Assembly: GCF_000237805.1 (NCBI RefSeq)
Contig: NZ_CM001376.1
Coordinates: forward strand, 124,001-188,000
Direction of reading: 5' to 3'
Origin: Jonquetella anthropi DSM 22815
GTDB lineage: Bacteria > Synergistota > Synergistia > Synergistales > Dethiosulfovibrionaceae
Length of the DNA: 64,000 nt
Positions 34,725 to 44,825 of the stretch are shown here, one piece after another. A program made the position numbers and the translations under genes. The notes below the pieces were generated by a model that was not told where the DNA came from, made no database searches, and saw nothing but the letters and a program-made list of their open reading frames with translations. Position 1 is the first letter of the stretch. Every line of letters begins with the position of its first letter.

Positions 34725-36107
34725 ATGAGCGAACGACGCGAATCGTTAGGAAGCCGTTTAGGATTCATTTTCCTTTCGGCTGGTTGTGCCATTGGGCTGG
34801 GAAACGTGTGGCGGTTCCCGTATGTCACCGGAAAGTACGGCGGCGCTGCGTTCGTGTTCTTCTATCTTCTGGCTCTGGCGTTTCTCGCTCTGCCGATTAT
34901 GGTCATGGAGTTCTCGGTCGGCCGGGCATCCCGTCAAAGTGTCGTGGGATCCTTTCAAGTTCTCCAGCCGAAAGGAACCCATTGGGGCGTCTTTGGATAT
35001 TTTGGCCTAGCGGGCAATTACATTCTGATGATGTTCTACACCGTCGTGACCGGTTGGATGCTGGCGTACAGTTGGTTCTCACTCTCCGGAGTTCTCGCAG
35101 GTCTTGGGACGGAGGTTTCCGCTGTTGGAGCTTATTTTGACGGGCTGTTGGCCAGTCCGGGAGCGCTGGCGTTCTGGATGGTTCTGACAGTGCTGATAGG
35201 CTCTCTTATCTGCATGATTGGCCTTCAGGCCGGGGTAGAGCGGATCACCAAACTGATGATGGCCGGACTCTTAGTCGTCATGCTGGCGTTGGCCGTCAGG
35301 TCGGTGACTCTTCCCGGAGCGGAGAAGGGCATAGCGTTTTATCTGAAACCTGACTTCTCCAACGTGATGAAGCAAGGTCTGTGGAGCACGATTTATTCGG
35401 CGGTTGGGCAGGCGTTCTTCACGCTCAGTCTCGGGATTGGCAGTATGGCTATCTTCGGCAGCTACATTTCTCGGGATCGGTCGCTGACCGGCGAGTCGGT
35501 GATTATCACGGGACTTGATACGCTGGTTGCTCTTGTGTCTGGGCTGATTATTTTCCCGGCGTGCTTCGCCTACGGCATTCAGCCAAATGCAGGACCGGGA
35601 TTGATCTTTGTCACTTTGCCGGCCATGTTTAATCACATGCCGCAGGGGCAGGTCTGGAGCACCGCGTTCTTCCTCTTTATGTCGTTTGCTGCCATGACGA
35701 CAGTGGTCGCCGTGTTTGAGCATTTAATTGCCAGCTCAATGGAGCTGCTGGGTTGGTCTCGACAGAAGGCGTCGGTGGCGAACTTCTTCATCGTGTCGAT
35801 CCTCGCTTTGCCGTGCGTCTTTGGCTTTAACGTATGGTCCAACGTCGCGCCGCTGGGCAAGGGGACCATCATCCTCGACTTGGAAGACTTTTTGGTGAGT
35901 AATAACCTGTTACCGTTGGGCGCGCTGGTCTATTTACTGTTTTGCGTTTCCCGCCGCGGCTGGGGTTGGGAGAATTTCTTGGCTGAGGCGGACTGCGGCG
36001 AAGGGATGAAGTTCCCCAGTTGGCTCAGAGGGTATCTGTTGTACGTGGTCCCGCTGATCATTGGCGTGATTATCATTCTGGGCTACTACGAAAAATTCTT
36101 TGCTTAA
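34725..36107 (+). CDS. Sodium-dependent transporter, SNF/NSS family
   Basis: This 460-residue protein has about 11-12 membrane helices. The N-terminus has the family signature LGFIFLSAGCAIGLGNVWRFP and TGKYGGAAFVFFY (Na+ site region). Bacterial members import amino acids with Na+. ATG at 34,725 follows TTGGAGGGG. It sits alone between the repeat-like unit and cas3, with its own promoter and terminator. Confidence 0.88.
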   Translation: MSERRESLGSRLGFIFLSAGCAIGLGNVWRFPYVTGKYGGAAFVFFYLLALAFLALPIMVMEFSVGRASRQSVVGSFQVLQPKGTHWGVFGYFGLAGNYILMMFYTVVTGWMLAYSWFSLSGVLAGLGTEVSAVGAYFDGLLASPGALAFWMVLTVLIGSLICMIGLQAGVERITKLMMAGLLVVMLALAVRSVTLPGAEKGIAFYLKPDFSNVMKQGLWSTIYSAVGQAFFTLSLGIGSMAIFGSYISRDRSLTGESVIITGLDTLVALVSGLIIFPACFAYGIQPNAGPGLIFVTLPAMFNHMPQGQVWSTAFFLFMSFAAMTTVVAVFEHLIASSMELLGWSRQKASVANFFIVSILALPCVFGFNVWSNVAPLGKGTIILDLEDFLVSNNLLPLGALVYLLFCVSRRGWGWENFLAEADCGEGMKFPSWLRGYLLYVVPLIIGVIIILGYYEKFFA

Positions 36108-36112
36108 TTTAT

Positions 36113-36142
36113 CAACGGCCTTCCGTTCGCGGAAGGTCGTTG
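36113..36142 (+). terminator. Terminator of the transporter gene
   Basis: CAACGGCCTTCCG pairs with CGGAAGGTCGTTG (one G-T pair) around a TTCG tetraloop, then CATTTTTA. Confidence 0.8.
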
Positions 36143-36210
36143 CATTTTTATGAAAAGCTATTAAATTAAAATAAAAATGGAGCAACTGCATTAAAGGGGA
36201 AGGGTAGAAA

Positions 36211-38940
36211 ATGACGAATACCTTTTGGGCTAAGTTCGACAAAAAAGATCCGACCCGATGGCACAGCTTGTTGGGACACAGCGCTGACGTGGCAGCTGTT
36301 ACTGAGAGATTACTTCAGCTGCCTTTATGGCGCCGGCGGCTCTCTCGTGCGGCATCGGGTTCAGGTTGGCAGAGTGGGATTGGTGCCCTTGCCGATCGGC
36401 TGTGTGCGTACGCTGCGCTCCATGATTTCTCAAAGTTGTCTGCGCAGTTTAGATTGAAAAAGGAGAAAGATCAACACGGCGATTTTTACAAAGGGGTGGA
36501 CCATATTACAACGGCCTGTGATCTGGTCCTTCGAATGGATCAGGAGGCGGCCTACAGGGGAAAAATTCCTGAGCTCGTTGATTGGGACTGCGATGACTCC
36601 GTCTTCCTGCGGATTTTGCTCAGTCATCACGGACGAACGCCGTCTCGTAAAAAGTTGAGGCTACACTGGCCGCTGCTCTGGCCTGACGCTCGGAAAGACG
36701 CTCCTGAATGGACTGCTCTCGAAGAGCTTCGGCAGTCGGTGAAGCGGTGGTTTCCCAAGGCGTGGGGGACCGACGAGCGAATGCCGCAGGCTCCGCTGCT
36801 CGGGCATTTCTTTGCCGGCGTGTTAATGCTAGCCGATTGGATTGGGTCGACGGAGTACTTTTTCCCCTATGAAGGATGTGATGGCCGACTTCCCAGAGGA
36901 TGTGGTTGCGATCCCATTACTTGGTCTCGCTCTGCGGCGAGGCGTGCTTTGCGCCAGATTGGACTTGATAGGTCCGAAATTTTTTCTCACAAAGAGTTTT
37001 TAGATCAATTCGGCTTTCTCCCGAACGAACTGCAGAAGGCTATAGACAGTTTGCCTCTGTCGGTCGATGGAGGTCTCTACAGCATTGAGGCGCCGACTGG
37101 GTGCGGTAAAACTGAGGCGGCTCTGCGGCTGTTCTCTCGCCTGTTTGACGCAGGGCTTGTCGACGGGCTTTATTTTGCGAATCCCAACCGATTAGCCGCG
37201 TCGCAGCTTTACGATCGGCTGTGGGCGTTTGACAAGAAGGCGTTCCAAGCCGCTCTGCCGACTGTGCTTGCCGTCCCCGGCTATATCATGGCTGATGGGG
37301 TAAAAGGACGTGCTTTGGACAATTTAGAAGTCGCTTGGCCGGATTTTGAGGATCAGGCTAAAGAAAAGGGCGCGTGTCTCGGCCGACGCTGGGCCGCTGA
37401 GCGCCCCAAACGGTTTCTGACTTCTCCGTTAGCCGTTGGGACGATCGACCAAGCTCTTCTGAGCACGGTTAGGGTTCGTCACTGTCATCTGCGGGCGGCA
37501 GCAATCCAACGGTCATTACTGGTGATTGACGAGGTGCATGCTTCTGACAGTTACATGACTCGGTTGACAAGCAGTCTTTTAGAGTGGTTCAAAAACTTGG
37601 GCGGGCATGTCCTGCTGATGTCGGCCACTCTGACTGAAGCCTTGCGAGAACAATACTTTTCCCAGTGGGGCGGCCTTCGCCAGTCAATAAGGTTCAGCAA
37701 GTCTCTTTCAGAAAAGAAGGCAGAAAAGAAGGCAGAAAAGAAGGTACCAGCGGGATACCCGCTGATCAGTTCACTTGTTGATCGTCAGAGATCCGATACG
37801 GTTGTTCCTCTGACAGCACAAGACAAAAATGTCTCGCTAACTCTTTGGCCGTGCATGACAGATATTAACAAGACCGCTAGACGAGTCGCCGAGCTGTGGC
37901 GCAGTGCGCCGGAGAACGAAAAGCCCTGTATTCTTGTGTTGAGAAACACAGTTGCTCAGGCTCAAAAAACGGCGCAGGAGCTTTCTAAACTTCTGCCGGA
38001 GAAGGCGCTGTTTCAAGTCCAAGGTGTTTTGACTCTGCATCACGGTCGATTCGCCCCACCGGATCGTAAAGTCCTTGATGAAGCTGTCGAACGGTACTTC
38101 GGCAAGGACACAGAAAAAGGCGCACCCGCTGAAAGCGACCGGCGCGATGGTGTTGTCCTCGTAGCGACCCAGACGGTTGAACAGTCCCTAGACGTGGATT
38201 TCGACTATCTCGTAGTAGATCTGTGCCCGGGTGACGTACTGCTTCAGCGGATCGGTCGGCTGTTCCGGCATCATCGCCCACGGCCTGCAGGGTTTTGTGA
38301 ACCCCAATGCGTTCTCTTGGTCCCCTCGGACGAGCCAGACGCGGAGTGGCTGTGCTCTTCGGCCGCTAAAAAGTACGGCTTCGGAGACGAGCGGGCGTAC
38401 GATAATTTAGTTTCCGTATACGCCACGTGGCGTCGAGCCAAGAGAGACGCACAGGCGGGGAGGCGGTGGCTTCTGCCGAGCCAGAACCGAGAAATTGTGG
38501 AAGAAACAGTCGACAAAGGAACAGTTGAAGTAGACCTTTGCGGCGTTCTAGCCCAAGCGAACAGAAGGCAAAATGGCGGGGAAGCGGCAGAGCGTCAGCA
38601 AGCGAAGTTTGCTGTGGTTCAGTGGTTAAAGCCGTTTACCAGTTCCGAAAACGAGGTGGGTCAGGAAGTTGGTTTGAGCACAAGGCTGGGGATCCAGGAT
38701 CTGGAATGCAGGCTGTCGGAACCAATTATAAGTCCATTCGGGCAGGAGCTTCATTCTATAACGGTTCCCGCGTGGATGGCGGGTTACATTCAAGAGGCGG
38801 AAGAATCCTGCGGAAAAGGGAAAAAGAATGTAGCCTCTGGCAGTATAATCAAGCCGGACATTTTTGACGGAAAAGTTCGTCTTGGCGAATATTTGGTGTA
38901 TACCCAGTGGGGTTTAGGTATTGAGAAAGATCCTTTGTAG
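36211..38940 (+). CDS. cas3: CRISPR-associated helicase/nuclease Cas3 (type I-E)
   Basis: This 909-residue protein has an N-terminal HD nuclease domain (His18/His23 in HSLLGHSADV and HD at 71-72 in HDFSK) and a superfamily 2 helicase: Walker A PTGCGKTEA with Lys300, DEVH box at residues 440-443, and SATLTE. Cas3 is recruited by Cascade and degrades target DNA. The helicase contains a short EKKAEKKAEKK run encoded by three 12-bp copies (37,708-37,743). It starts after GGGGAAGGG and is the first gene of the cas operon. Confidence 0.92.
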   Translation: MTNTFWAKFDKKDPTRWHSLLGHSADVAAVTERLLQLPLWRRRLSRAASGSGWQSGIGALADRLCAYAALHDFSKLSAQFRLKKEKDQHGDFYKGVDHITTACDLVLRMDQEAAYRGKIPELVDWDCDDSVFLRILLSHHGRTPSRKKLRLHWPLLWPDARKDAPEWTALEELRQSVKRWFPKAWGTDERMPQAPLLGHFFAGVLMLADWIGSTEYFFPYEGCDGRLPRGCGCDPITWSRSAARRALRQIGLDRSEIFSHKEFLDQFGFLPNELQKAIDSLPLSVDGGLYSIEAPTGCGKTEAALRLFSRLFDAGLVDGLYFANPNRLAASQLYDRLWAFDKKAFQAALPTVLAVPGYIMADGVKGRALDNLEVAWPDFEDQAKEKGACLGRRWAAERPKRFLTSPLAVGTIDQALLSTVRVRHCHLRAAAIQRSLLVIDEVHASDSYMTRLTSSLLEWFKNLGGHVLLMSATLTEALREQYFSQWGGLRQSIRFSKSLSEKKAEKKAEKKVPAGYPLISSLVDRQRSDTVVPLTAQDKNVSLTLWPCMTDINKTARRVAELWRSAPENEKPCILVLRNTVAQAQKTAQELSKLLPEKALFQVQGVLTLHHGRFAPPDRKVLDEAVERYFGKDTEKGAPAESDRRDGVVLVATQTVEQSLDVDFDYLVVDLCPGDVLLQRIGRLFRHHRPRPAGFCEPQCVLLVPSDEPDAEWLCSSAAKKYGFGDERAYDNLVSVYATWRRAKRDAQAGRRWLLPSQNREIVEETVDKGTVEVDLCGVLAQANRRQNGGEAAERQQAKFAVVQWLKPFTSSENEVGQEVGLSTRLGIQDLECRLSEPIISPFGQELHSITVPAWMAGYIQEAEESCGKGKKNVASGSIIKPDIFDGKVRLGEYLVYTQWGLGIEKDPL

Positions 38941-38954
38941 GAGGTGATGTCCCG

Positions 38955-40574
38955 GTGATTTTGTACAATCTGTTGAAAGAAAAATTGGTGACGGTCCAGA
39001 GTCCGGACGGGCGAAAAACGCAGGCTTCCCTGCCAGATATTTTTGCCATGCTGGAGGAAAATCAAGTTGAAAGCTTCCCGCTGCTGCGTCCGCATCAATC
39101 GGCGCCTTGGACCTGTCTGCTGACCCAGTTGGCCGCTCTGGCGCTGGAGGAGTCCGGAGAAACTCTTCCGCCTTTGGACCCAGAGGAGCCGTGGACAATG
39201 GTAGGGCGGCACGAGCCTGAGAAGTGGGCTCAGCTGCTTCGGGCCTTGACGCCTGGGTACCCGGAAGACGAGCCGTGGTGTCTCGTCGTTTCAGACGTGA
39301 CGAAGCCGGCGTTTTTGCAGCCGCCGTCTTCCACAGAAGCGAGCGCGGAAAAGTGCTTCGATAAGGTTGACCTGACACCCGACAACCTAGATTTGACCAT
39401 TACGAGAAAAGCTCATGATCTGAAACCGGGACTCATTGCCGTGCCGAGAATCGAAGAATGGCTGTTTGCGATCGTCTCGCTTCAAACAAATGCAGGTTTT
39501 TTGGGAGCTGAAAATTACGGCATAGCAAGACAGAACGGCGGTCACGGGAAACGAATCTGTAGTTCTTTAGGATCTTCCCGAACAATTGGCGGTCGTTGGG
39601 GGCGCAACGTCCGGGTTATCCTTGATCACATAGACGACCTGTACAGTGAGCTGTATGAGGCTGAAAATCCCCTGCGGCTCCTGTGGCTGCTTCCCTGGGA
39701 TGGAGAAAAGGGCAGTTCGATCTTCGTCGGTGATCTTCACCCGCTGTTCGTGGAGGTGGCTCGGCGGATCCGCTGTGTTGAAAAAGACGGCGGACTGTGC
39801 GTCACGCGAGGCGGCACAAAAGACTGGCGAGTGGCAGCGGAGGATTTTCACGGTGCCTTAAATGACCCTTGGACGCCGCTCATTGATGACGAGGGCGACG
39901 TCAAAGCGTACGGCGGTGACATGTCATACCGAGGGTTGCAGAAAGTCCTTTGTTTCTCTCACAAACCACTGCTTTTGCAGTGGCATCAGAAGTACGATGG
40001 ATCTAAGAATCAACTCGTGCTTTTTGAGGGGCTGATGAAAGGTAAGGGAAAAACAGAGGGCGTGGCGTTTCGAGCCCTGCCAGTGTCATCCGCTGTCAGA
40101 CGGCTGTTCAGCAGTCCTGATTTGACTAAGGAAAATGAAATTGCCTCGGCGATGCTCAATCTCGTCGAAACCGCGGAAAACAAGGTATTAAAAGTTGCCT
40201 TGGCGACGTCAGCTCAGGCTCGGCGTCCTAGTTTTAACGGCGCTATTGAGTGGAATGGCCCGGACGTAGACGATTGGATCCCAACCGTTATTCGTGAAAT
40301 GGACAAAGAAGTTGACGACTTGTTCTTCCTTGCGCTATGGAACGAGCTGGAACGCGGTGCTGGGGCTCGCGACGACAGCGACAAAACGTGGACAGACCGC
40401 CTGAGGGAGTTGGTCGAAAAATATTTTGAGCTCGGCATGAAGACACTGTCGTTAGGCAGCGAAATGAATTTGAAAGGCATTGCGCAGGGACGAAACCGAC
40501 TGTTCGGGCTCATGAAGAACTTACTGCCGGCGGCTCCCTGCCTGAAGGAGGGCGAAAACGAACATGGAGCATAG
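38955..40574 (+). CDS. casA: Cascade large subunit Cse1/CasA (type I-E)
   Basis: The 539-residue protein has the Cse1 layout: N-terminal ILYNLLKEKLVTVQ with a DG-rich turn, LLTQLAALALEE, WLLPWDGEKGSS, and a C-terminal four-helix bundle. Cse1 reads the PAM and recruits Cas3. The GTG start has AGGAGGT about 9 bases upstream. The stop overlaps cse2 by 11 bases. Confidence 0.9.
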   Translation: MILYNLLKEKLVTVQSPDGRKTQASLPDIFAMLEENQVESFPLLRPHQSAPWTCLLTQLAALALEESGETLPPLDPEEPWTMVGRHEPEKWAQLLRALTPGYPEDEPWCLVVSDVTKPAFLQPPSSTEASAEKCFDKVDLTPDNLDLTITRKAHDLKPGLIAVPRIEEWLFAIVSLQTNAGFLGAENYGIARQNGGHGKRICSSLGSSRTIGGRWGRNVRVILDHIDDLYSELYEAENPLRLLWLLPWDGEKGSSIFVGDLHPLFVEVARRIRCVEKDGGLCVTRGGTKDWRVAAEDFHGALNDPWTPLIDDEGDVKAYGGDMSYRGLQKVLCFSHKPLLLQWHQKYDGSKNQLVLFEGLMKGKGKTEGVAFRALPVSSAVRRLFSSPDLTKENEIASAMLNLVETAENKVLKVALATSAQARRPSFNGAIEWNGPDVDDWIPTVIREMDKEVDDLFFLALWNELERGAGARDDSDKTWTDRLRELVEKYFELGMKTLSLGSEMNLKGIAQGRNRLFGLMKNLLPAAPCLKEGENEHGA

Positions 40575-41142
40575 GGACCTTCTGAAAGAATCGGTGAATA
40601 AAATGCTCGATTGGATTAAAAGTGACGGCTGTTCACCCGGCGAACGGGCCGCGCTTCGCCGGATGGATTCACAGCGGACCGGGCGAGTCCTTCCCGGCGC
40701 GTTTTGGAAATTACTGGTGTCTCAAGAAATTTTCCCAGAGGGCGAAGGCGAAACCAGAGCGTGGGAAGCGATTCTTCAGGGAATGGCATTGTCGGCCGAT
40801 GTGAGCTCTGGCGAGGCCCCCTCTTTTGCAAGGGCGCTGGGAACGGCAGACGCCGCGTTGGTAGGCACTACAAGTGAAGACAGACTGATTCGGATGCTAC
40901 AGGCTCAGGGCGAGCGGTTTTACGACCTTCTACGCGGAATGGTTCGGTTTTGTGCGTCCAGAGGAATATCTTTCAGTTGGGGGGACCTAGCGCGCCTCTG
41001 TCTAGCTCAGAATTCGGAGCAACGGCGCAAAACGTGCGAGCACCTTGCCCAAGATTATTATCTTGCTCGTTTCCGCGCCCAAGCAGTAGCTGAAAAGCAG
41101 CAATCGCAAACCAACCATGAGGAGGAAAACATTGATGAATAA
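40564..41142 (+). CDS. casB: Cascade small subunit Cse2/CasB (type I-E)
   Basis: This 192-residue, mostly helical protein matches Cse2 by length, position between cse1 and cas7, and the stretches GERAALRRM and FYDLLRGMVRFC with basic residues for nucleic-acid contact. Two copies line the belly of Cascade. Confidence 0.87.
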   Translation: MEHRDLLKESVNKMLDWIKSDGCSPGERAALRRMDSQRTGRVLPGAFWKLLVSQEIFPEGEGETRAWEAILQGMALSADVSSGEAPSFARALGTADAALVGTTSEDRLIRMLQAQGERFYDLLRGMVRFCASRGISFSWGDLARLCLAQNSEQRRKTCEHLAQDYYLARFRAQAVAEKQQSQTNHEEENIDE

Positions 41143-42337
41143 CTTCCCGAGATTCGTTCAGATTTCTACGCTCACAACGTATTCCGCGTCGCTGCTGAAC
41201 CGAGACGACTCCGGTTTGGCCAAGCGTATTCCCTTTGGCGACAGCGTACGCACCCGAATCAGCTCCCAGTGTCTCAAACGTCACTGGCGGAACGCCGGCG
41301 GACCTTACGGCCTTGACAAGGCTGGCGACGCGCTTAGCTTATCGGTTCGCTCTCGGTTCTCGTTTCCTGAGCTGATCGAAAAGCCGCTGGTAGCTGAAGG
41401 GTTAGAGCAGAAACTGGTTGTGAGCGGAAGTCAGAAACTCCAGCAGCTTTTGTATAACGGAGAAGAGAAAGGTGATACAAAAAAAGATAAAAAGAAGAAG
41501 ATCGAGCTTGATGAGGACGGCTACAGCGCCAAGAGAAACGAATTGGTCGTCCTAGGTCGTCCAGAACTAGAATATCTAAAGCAGATTATCCGAGATGCAA
41601 TTTCCAGTTCGTCCAATATCAAAGAAATAGATAATGCTGTTAAGGATTTCTACACAAAAAGGAAGAGCAACCTCCTTGCGCTTCGCGCCGGCTGCGGCGT
41701 CGACGCCGCCATGTTTGGCCGGTTCGTCTCCGGTGACGTGGACGCTAAAGTTACAGCGGCAGTGCACGTCGCTCACTCGTTCACCATTCACGGAGAACAG
41801 TCTGAGACGGACTACTTCACGGCAGTTGACGACTTGGTCGAACAGGGGACTGGTCACATCAACGCCGCAGAACTTAACACGGGGATTTACTACGGATACG
41901 TCGTCGTGGACGTTCCCCAACTGATTTCCAACCTATGCGGCTGCGATCCTAAAAACAGCGCGGACGCTGACCGTACGCTGGCAGCCCAAGTGACCAGCAA
42001 CCTGATTCACCTGATGGCGACCGTAACGCCGGGAGCTAAGCTCAGCGGCACAGCACCGTATGCCGCCTCGTGGCTTGTTCTGGCCGAATGGGGCAACAGC
42101 CAGCCGAGAACGCTGGCCGATGCGTTCTTTGAAGGCTTGAAGCTGGGATCTGACGGCTCGGCTCGTTCGCTCGCCGTCCAATTGCTTGCCGAATACATTC
42201 AGAAGTACGACGCCATGTACACCCCGCAGCTGATCAGACGGTGCGCTTCCATTGAACCGTGCCAAATTCCCGGCGCCGAAAACGGCTCACTGGACGAACT
42301 GTGCGAGGCGGTTAAGCTGGCAATTGAGGGGGTATAG
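41135..42337 (+). CDS. casC: Cascade backbone subunit Cas7e/CasC (type I-E)
   Basis: The 400-residue RAMP protein begins FVQISTLTTYSASLLNRDD and contains RISSQCLKRHWR, as in Cse4/CasC, which polymerises along the crRNA. A lysine-rich insert (KGDTKKDKKKKIELDEDG, about residues 114-131) is hydrophilic and probably a loop. ATG at 41,135 has a GAGGAGGAAAA site; the earlier ATG at 41,117 has none. Confidence 0.9.
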   Translation: MNNFPRFVQISTLTTYSASLLNRDDSGLAKRIPFGDSVRTRISSQCLKRHWRNAGGPYGLDKAGDALSLSVRSRFSFPELIEKPLVAEGLEQKLVVSGSQKLQQLLYNGEEKGDTKKDKKKKIELDEDGYSAKRNELVVLGRPELEYLKQIIRDAISSSSNIKEIDNAVKDFYTKRKSNLLALRAGCGVDAAMFGRFVSGDVDAKVTAAVHVAHSFTIHGEQSETDYFTAVDDLVEQGTGHINAAELNTGIYYGYVVVDVPQLISNLCGCDPKNSADADRTLAAQVTSNLIHLMATVTPGAKLSGTAPYAASWLVLAEWGNSQPRTLADAFFEGLKLGSDGSARSLAVQLLAEYIQKYDAMYTPQLIRRCASIEPCQIPGAENGSLDELCEAVKLAIEGV

Positions 42338-42339
42338 CC

Positions 42340-43071
42340 ATGGACTTCTTGGTCCTGAGGTTTCGGGGGCCGATGATGTCATTCGGCGACGTAGCTGTGG
42401 ACGAGCAGCGGCCTATCGACCGATTCCCCGGCGTATCCATGGTCACCGGTTTGGTGGCTAACGCGCTGGGCTGGGACTGGTCTGAAACGGAAAAACTGCA
42501 GGCCTTGCAGGATCGGCTCGTTTTGGCCGTTCGTGAAGATCTGGCCGGAGAAAGGCTGCGGGAGTACCAAACCGTTGCTCTGCCAGGAAAAGGTGGGCTT
42601 TTCGTCACTCATTCAATACCGTGCAGCCGCAACCTTGATAAGCCGATGACCGTACAAAAATACTTGTCCTACTGGGCAAACAGCCTCATCACGTGTTTTA
42701 TCTCTTTAACCGGTCTTGGGACGCCGACACTCGATGAGGTTGCTTGTGCACTAAAAAAGCCGGCACGGCCGCTTTTTCTGGGGCGCAAAACGTGCTTACC
42801 GACTGAGCCGGTATTTCGAGGTGAGATCTTCGGCGCTGAATCGCCTGAAGAAGCCGTGCTGCGATCTTGCCAACTGGACAAAAGGCCGCTGAAGTTCGTC
42901 GAAAGTCCGCACAGCTGCGTCGTTGAATGGCCTTACGACGGAAGAACCGTGGTTTCTCAAAGCGAAATCTTTGAGCGGCGGGATCTGAAGCAGTGGAAAA
43001 ACAACATTCACGGCGGCAGCCGGCTGGTTGTTCGGCGGATGGTTTCAGCAGATCGTTTTAAACGGAGGTAA
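42340..43071 (+). CDS. casD: Cascade subunit Cas5e/CasD (type I-E)
   Basis: This 243-residue protein starts with the Cas5 signature FLVLRFRGPMMSFGDVAVDEQRP and has the PTLDEV...ALKKPARPLFLGRKTC stretch typical of CasD. It caps the 5' handle of the crRNA. It starts 2 bases after the cas7 stop. Confidence 0.9.
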   Translation: MDFLVLRFRGPMMSFGDVAVDEQRPIDRFPGVSMVTGLVANALGWDWSETEKLQALQDRLVLAVREDLAGERLREYQTVALPGKGGLFVTHSIPCSRNLDKPMTVQKYLSYWANSLITCFISLTGLGTPTLDEVACALKKPARPLFLGRKTCLPTEPVFRGEIFGAESPEEAVLRSCQLDKRPLKFVESPHSCVVEWPYDGRTVVSQSEIFERRDLKQWKNNIHGGSRLVVRRMVSADRFKRR

Positions 43072-43075
43072 TACC

Positions 43076-43864
43076 ATGACAACGTACATGGTGCGTTCCA
43101 CCGTATCGTTGCCGCATTTGTTTCGCTGGGCAAAAAACGTGAGGATTCAGACAGGCGACATGGGATACACCATCCATGCAGCGACCCGGGCTTTGTGGGG
43201 TGAGATAGCCCCTCAGCCGTTTGTGTGGCAGGAGGAAAAAGGGCAGATTCTCGGGTATGCCGCCTCTGACGGAGAAACGCTTCGGGAAGTCCGAAACAGC
43301 TGCTCGCGAGAAGACGCCGAGCTACTGCGCAAAGCGTTTTGCCTGCCCGAATTCTGCACGAAAAAAATGCCGGAAGTTTTTCCTGCGGGGCAGAAGTTTA
43401 ATTTTCAAGTTCTGTGCTGTCCTATTCGCCGTCAAACAAGCCCAACCAGCGGGGAAAAATGCCAAAGTGACGCTTGGCTCGGGGCAGTTTATAACTTATA
43501 TCGAGGAAAGGGCGGAGCGGAAGGGACCGGCTGTCCGACGGTCATCAGTTTTTACAGACAGCATCCTGACGAATGCCCGTCACCCGAAACCGTTTATAAA
43601 GAATGGCTGACTGAACAATTCGCTCGCTCTGGTGGGGCTCGCGTTTTGTTCTCGAATATTAAGGGGAGCCGAACGATCAGAGTCGCGCGTCGGCCCGGTT
43701 CTGGCGCGCCGGTGCTTCAGGCGAAAAGGTCAACGCCGGAAGTTCTTTTTAGAGGCTGTCTGCAGGTAGAAAATCAGGATGCCTTCTCTCAAATCCTCGC
43801 TAGAGGCGTGGGGCGCCATCGTGCCTTCGGTTTTGGCATGCTGTTGTTGTCGACTATTTGCTGA
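43076..43864 (+). CDS. casE: crRNA-processing endonuclease Cas6e/CasE (type I-E)
   Basis: The 262-residue protein has two ferredoxin-like folds; HAATRALWG holds the expected active-site His region and GVGRHRAFGFGMLLL is the glycine-rich C-terminal loop. It cleaves at the base of the repeat hairpin (CTCCAC/GTGGAG here). ATG at 43,076 has CGGAGGTA upstream; the open frame extends to 43,028 within cas5. Confidence 0.9.
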   Translation: MTTYMVRSTVSLPHLFRWAKNVRIQTGDMGYTIHAATRALWGEIAPQPFVWQEEKGQILGYAASDGETLREVRNSCSREDAELLRKAFCLPEFCTKKMPEVFPAGQKFNFQVLCCPIRRQTSPTSGEKCQSDAWLGAVYNLYRGKGGAEGTGCPTVISFYRQHPDECPSPETVYKEWLTEQFARSGGARVLFSNIKGSRTIRVARRPGSGAPVLQAKRSTPEVLFRGCLQVENQDAFSQILARGVGRHRAFGFGMLLLSTIC

Positions 43865-43919
43865 TTAACTCTCGGAAAGAAAATCTTCCAAATGCCGCAC
43901 GGTACAAAGGAGGACGTTG

Positions 43920-44825
43920 ATGTCATTTGCCCGGTTAGGACTTGAATCAGCGCAAATTCCTCATGTAGACCGCCATGGAATGCTGTGGCTGGAGCGCGGC
44001 AATCTGTTCGTTAAAGACGGCACATTAAGATTCGTAAGCGCCGGCGGTGGCTCCTTAGAAAAGGGAACCTACGATATACCATATCAGAACGTTTCCATGA
44101 TCGTGCTTGAGCCGGGAACGACCATCACGCACGACGTCTTTCGCCTCATGGGGCAGCAAGGCACTGGGCTGATCGCAGTCGGTGACAAGGGGGTGCGCTG
44201 TTACACAGCGCCTCCCCTTGGACCTGACCGAAGTGCGCTCGCCCGACGGCAAGTTGAGCTTTGGGCAAATCCGCAGACGCGGCTTCAAGTTGCCTTGGCA
44301 ATGTATGCCATCAGATTTGGCGAAGAACTGCCGACGCGAAAAATTGAAGACCTTCGGGGAATAGAAGGCGCAAGGCTGAGAAAAAGTTACAGTATTCTTG
44401 CCAAGTTCTACGGATTAACGTGGACGCTTCGGCGGTTTAATCGGAAACAGCCCAATAAAACAGATGACATTAACGCGGCAGTTAACCACGCTGCCTCTGC
44501 AATGTACGGGGCGGCAGATATTGCTGTCGCTGCAGTCTCTGCTATTCCGCAATTGGGCTTCGTTCACGCCAAATCATGCCGCGCGTTTGCTCTGGATATT
44601 GCCGACTTATACCGCACCGAGATCACTCTTCCGGCCGCTTTTCGGGGCTTGGCAAGCTACCTCGAAGAGCCAGGGATGGACTTGGAGCGGCACGTTCGAA
44701 AACTCATCGGACAGGAGCTGTACCGTCAGAAAGTCATTTCAAAAATGATTGACCAAATCAAAGAATTGATCCTGCACGGTCAATCTGACGAAGCACTGGA
44801 AGAAAAATCTCCATGCTGGTACTGA
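43920..44825 (+). CDS. cas1: CRISPR integrase Cas1 (type I-E)
   Basis: This 301-residue protein matches E. coli Cas1 throughout: VSMIVLEPGTTITHDVFRL, LARRQVELWANPQTRL, RGIEGARLRKSYSILAK with the catalytic Glu, and GFVHAKSCRAFALDIADLYR with the catalytic His and Asp. With Cas2 it inserts new spacers. ATG at 43,920 with AAAGGAGGA is chosen over the TTG at 43,917. Confidence 0.92.
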   Translation: MSFARLGLESAQIPHVDRHGMLWLERGNLFVKDGTLRFVSAGGGSLEKGTYDIPYQNVSMIVLEPGTTITHDVFRLMGQQGTGLIAVGDKGVRCYTAPPLGPDRSALARRQVELWANPQTRLQVALAMYAIRFGEELPTRKIEDLRGIEGARLRKSYSILAKFYGLTWTLRRFNRKQPNKTDDINAAVNHAASAMYGAADIAVAAVSAIPQLGFVHAKSCRAFALDIADLYRTEITLPAAFRGLASYLEEPGMDLERHVRKLIGQELYRQKVISKMIDQIKELILHGQSDEALEEKSPCWY

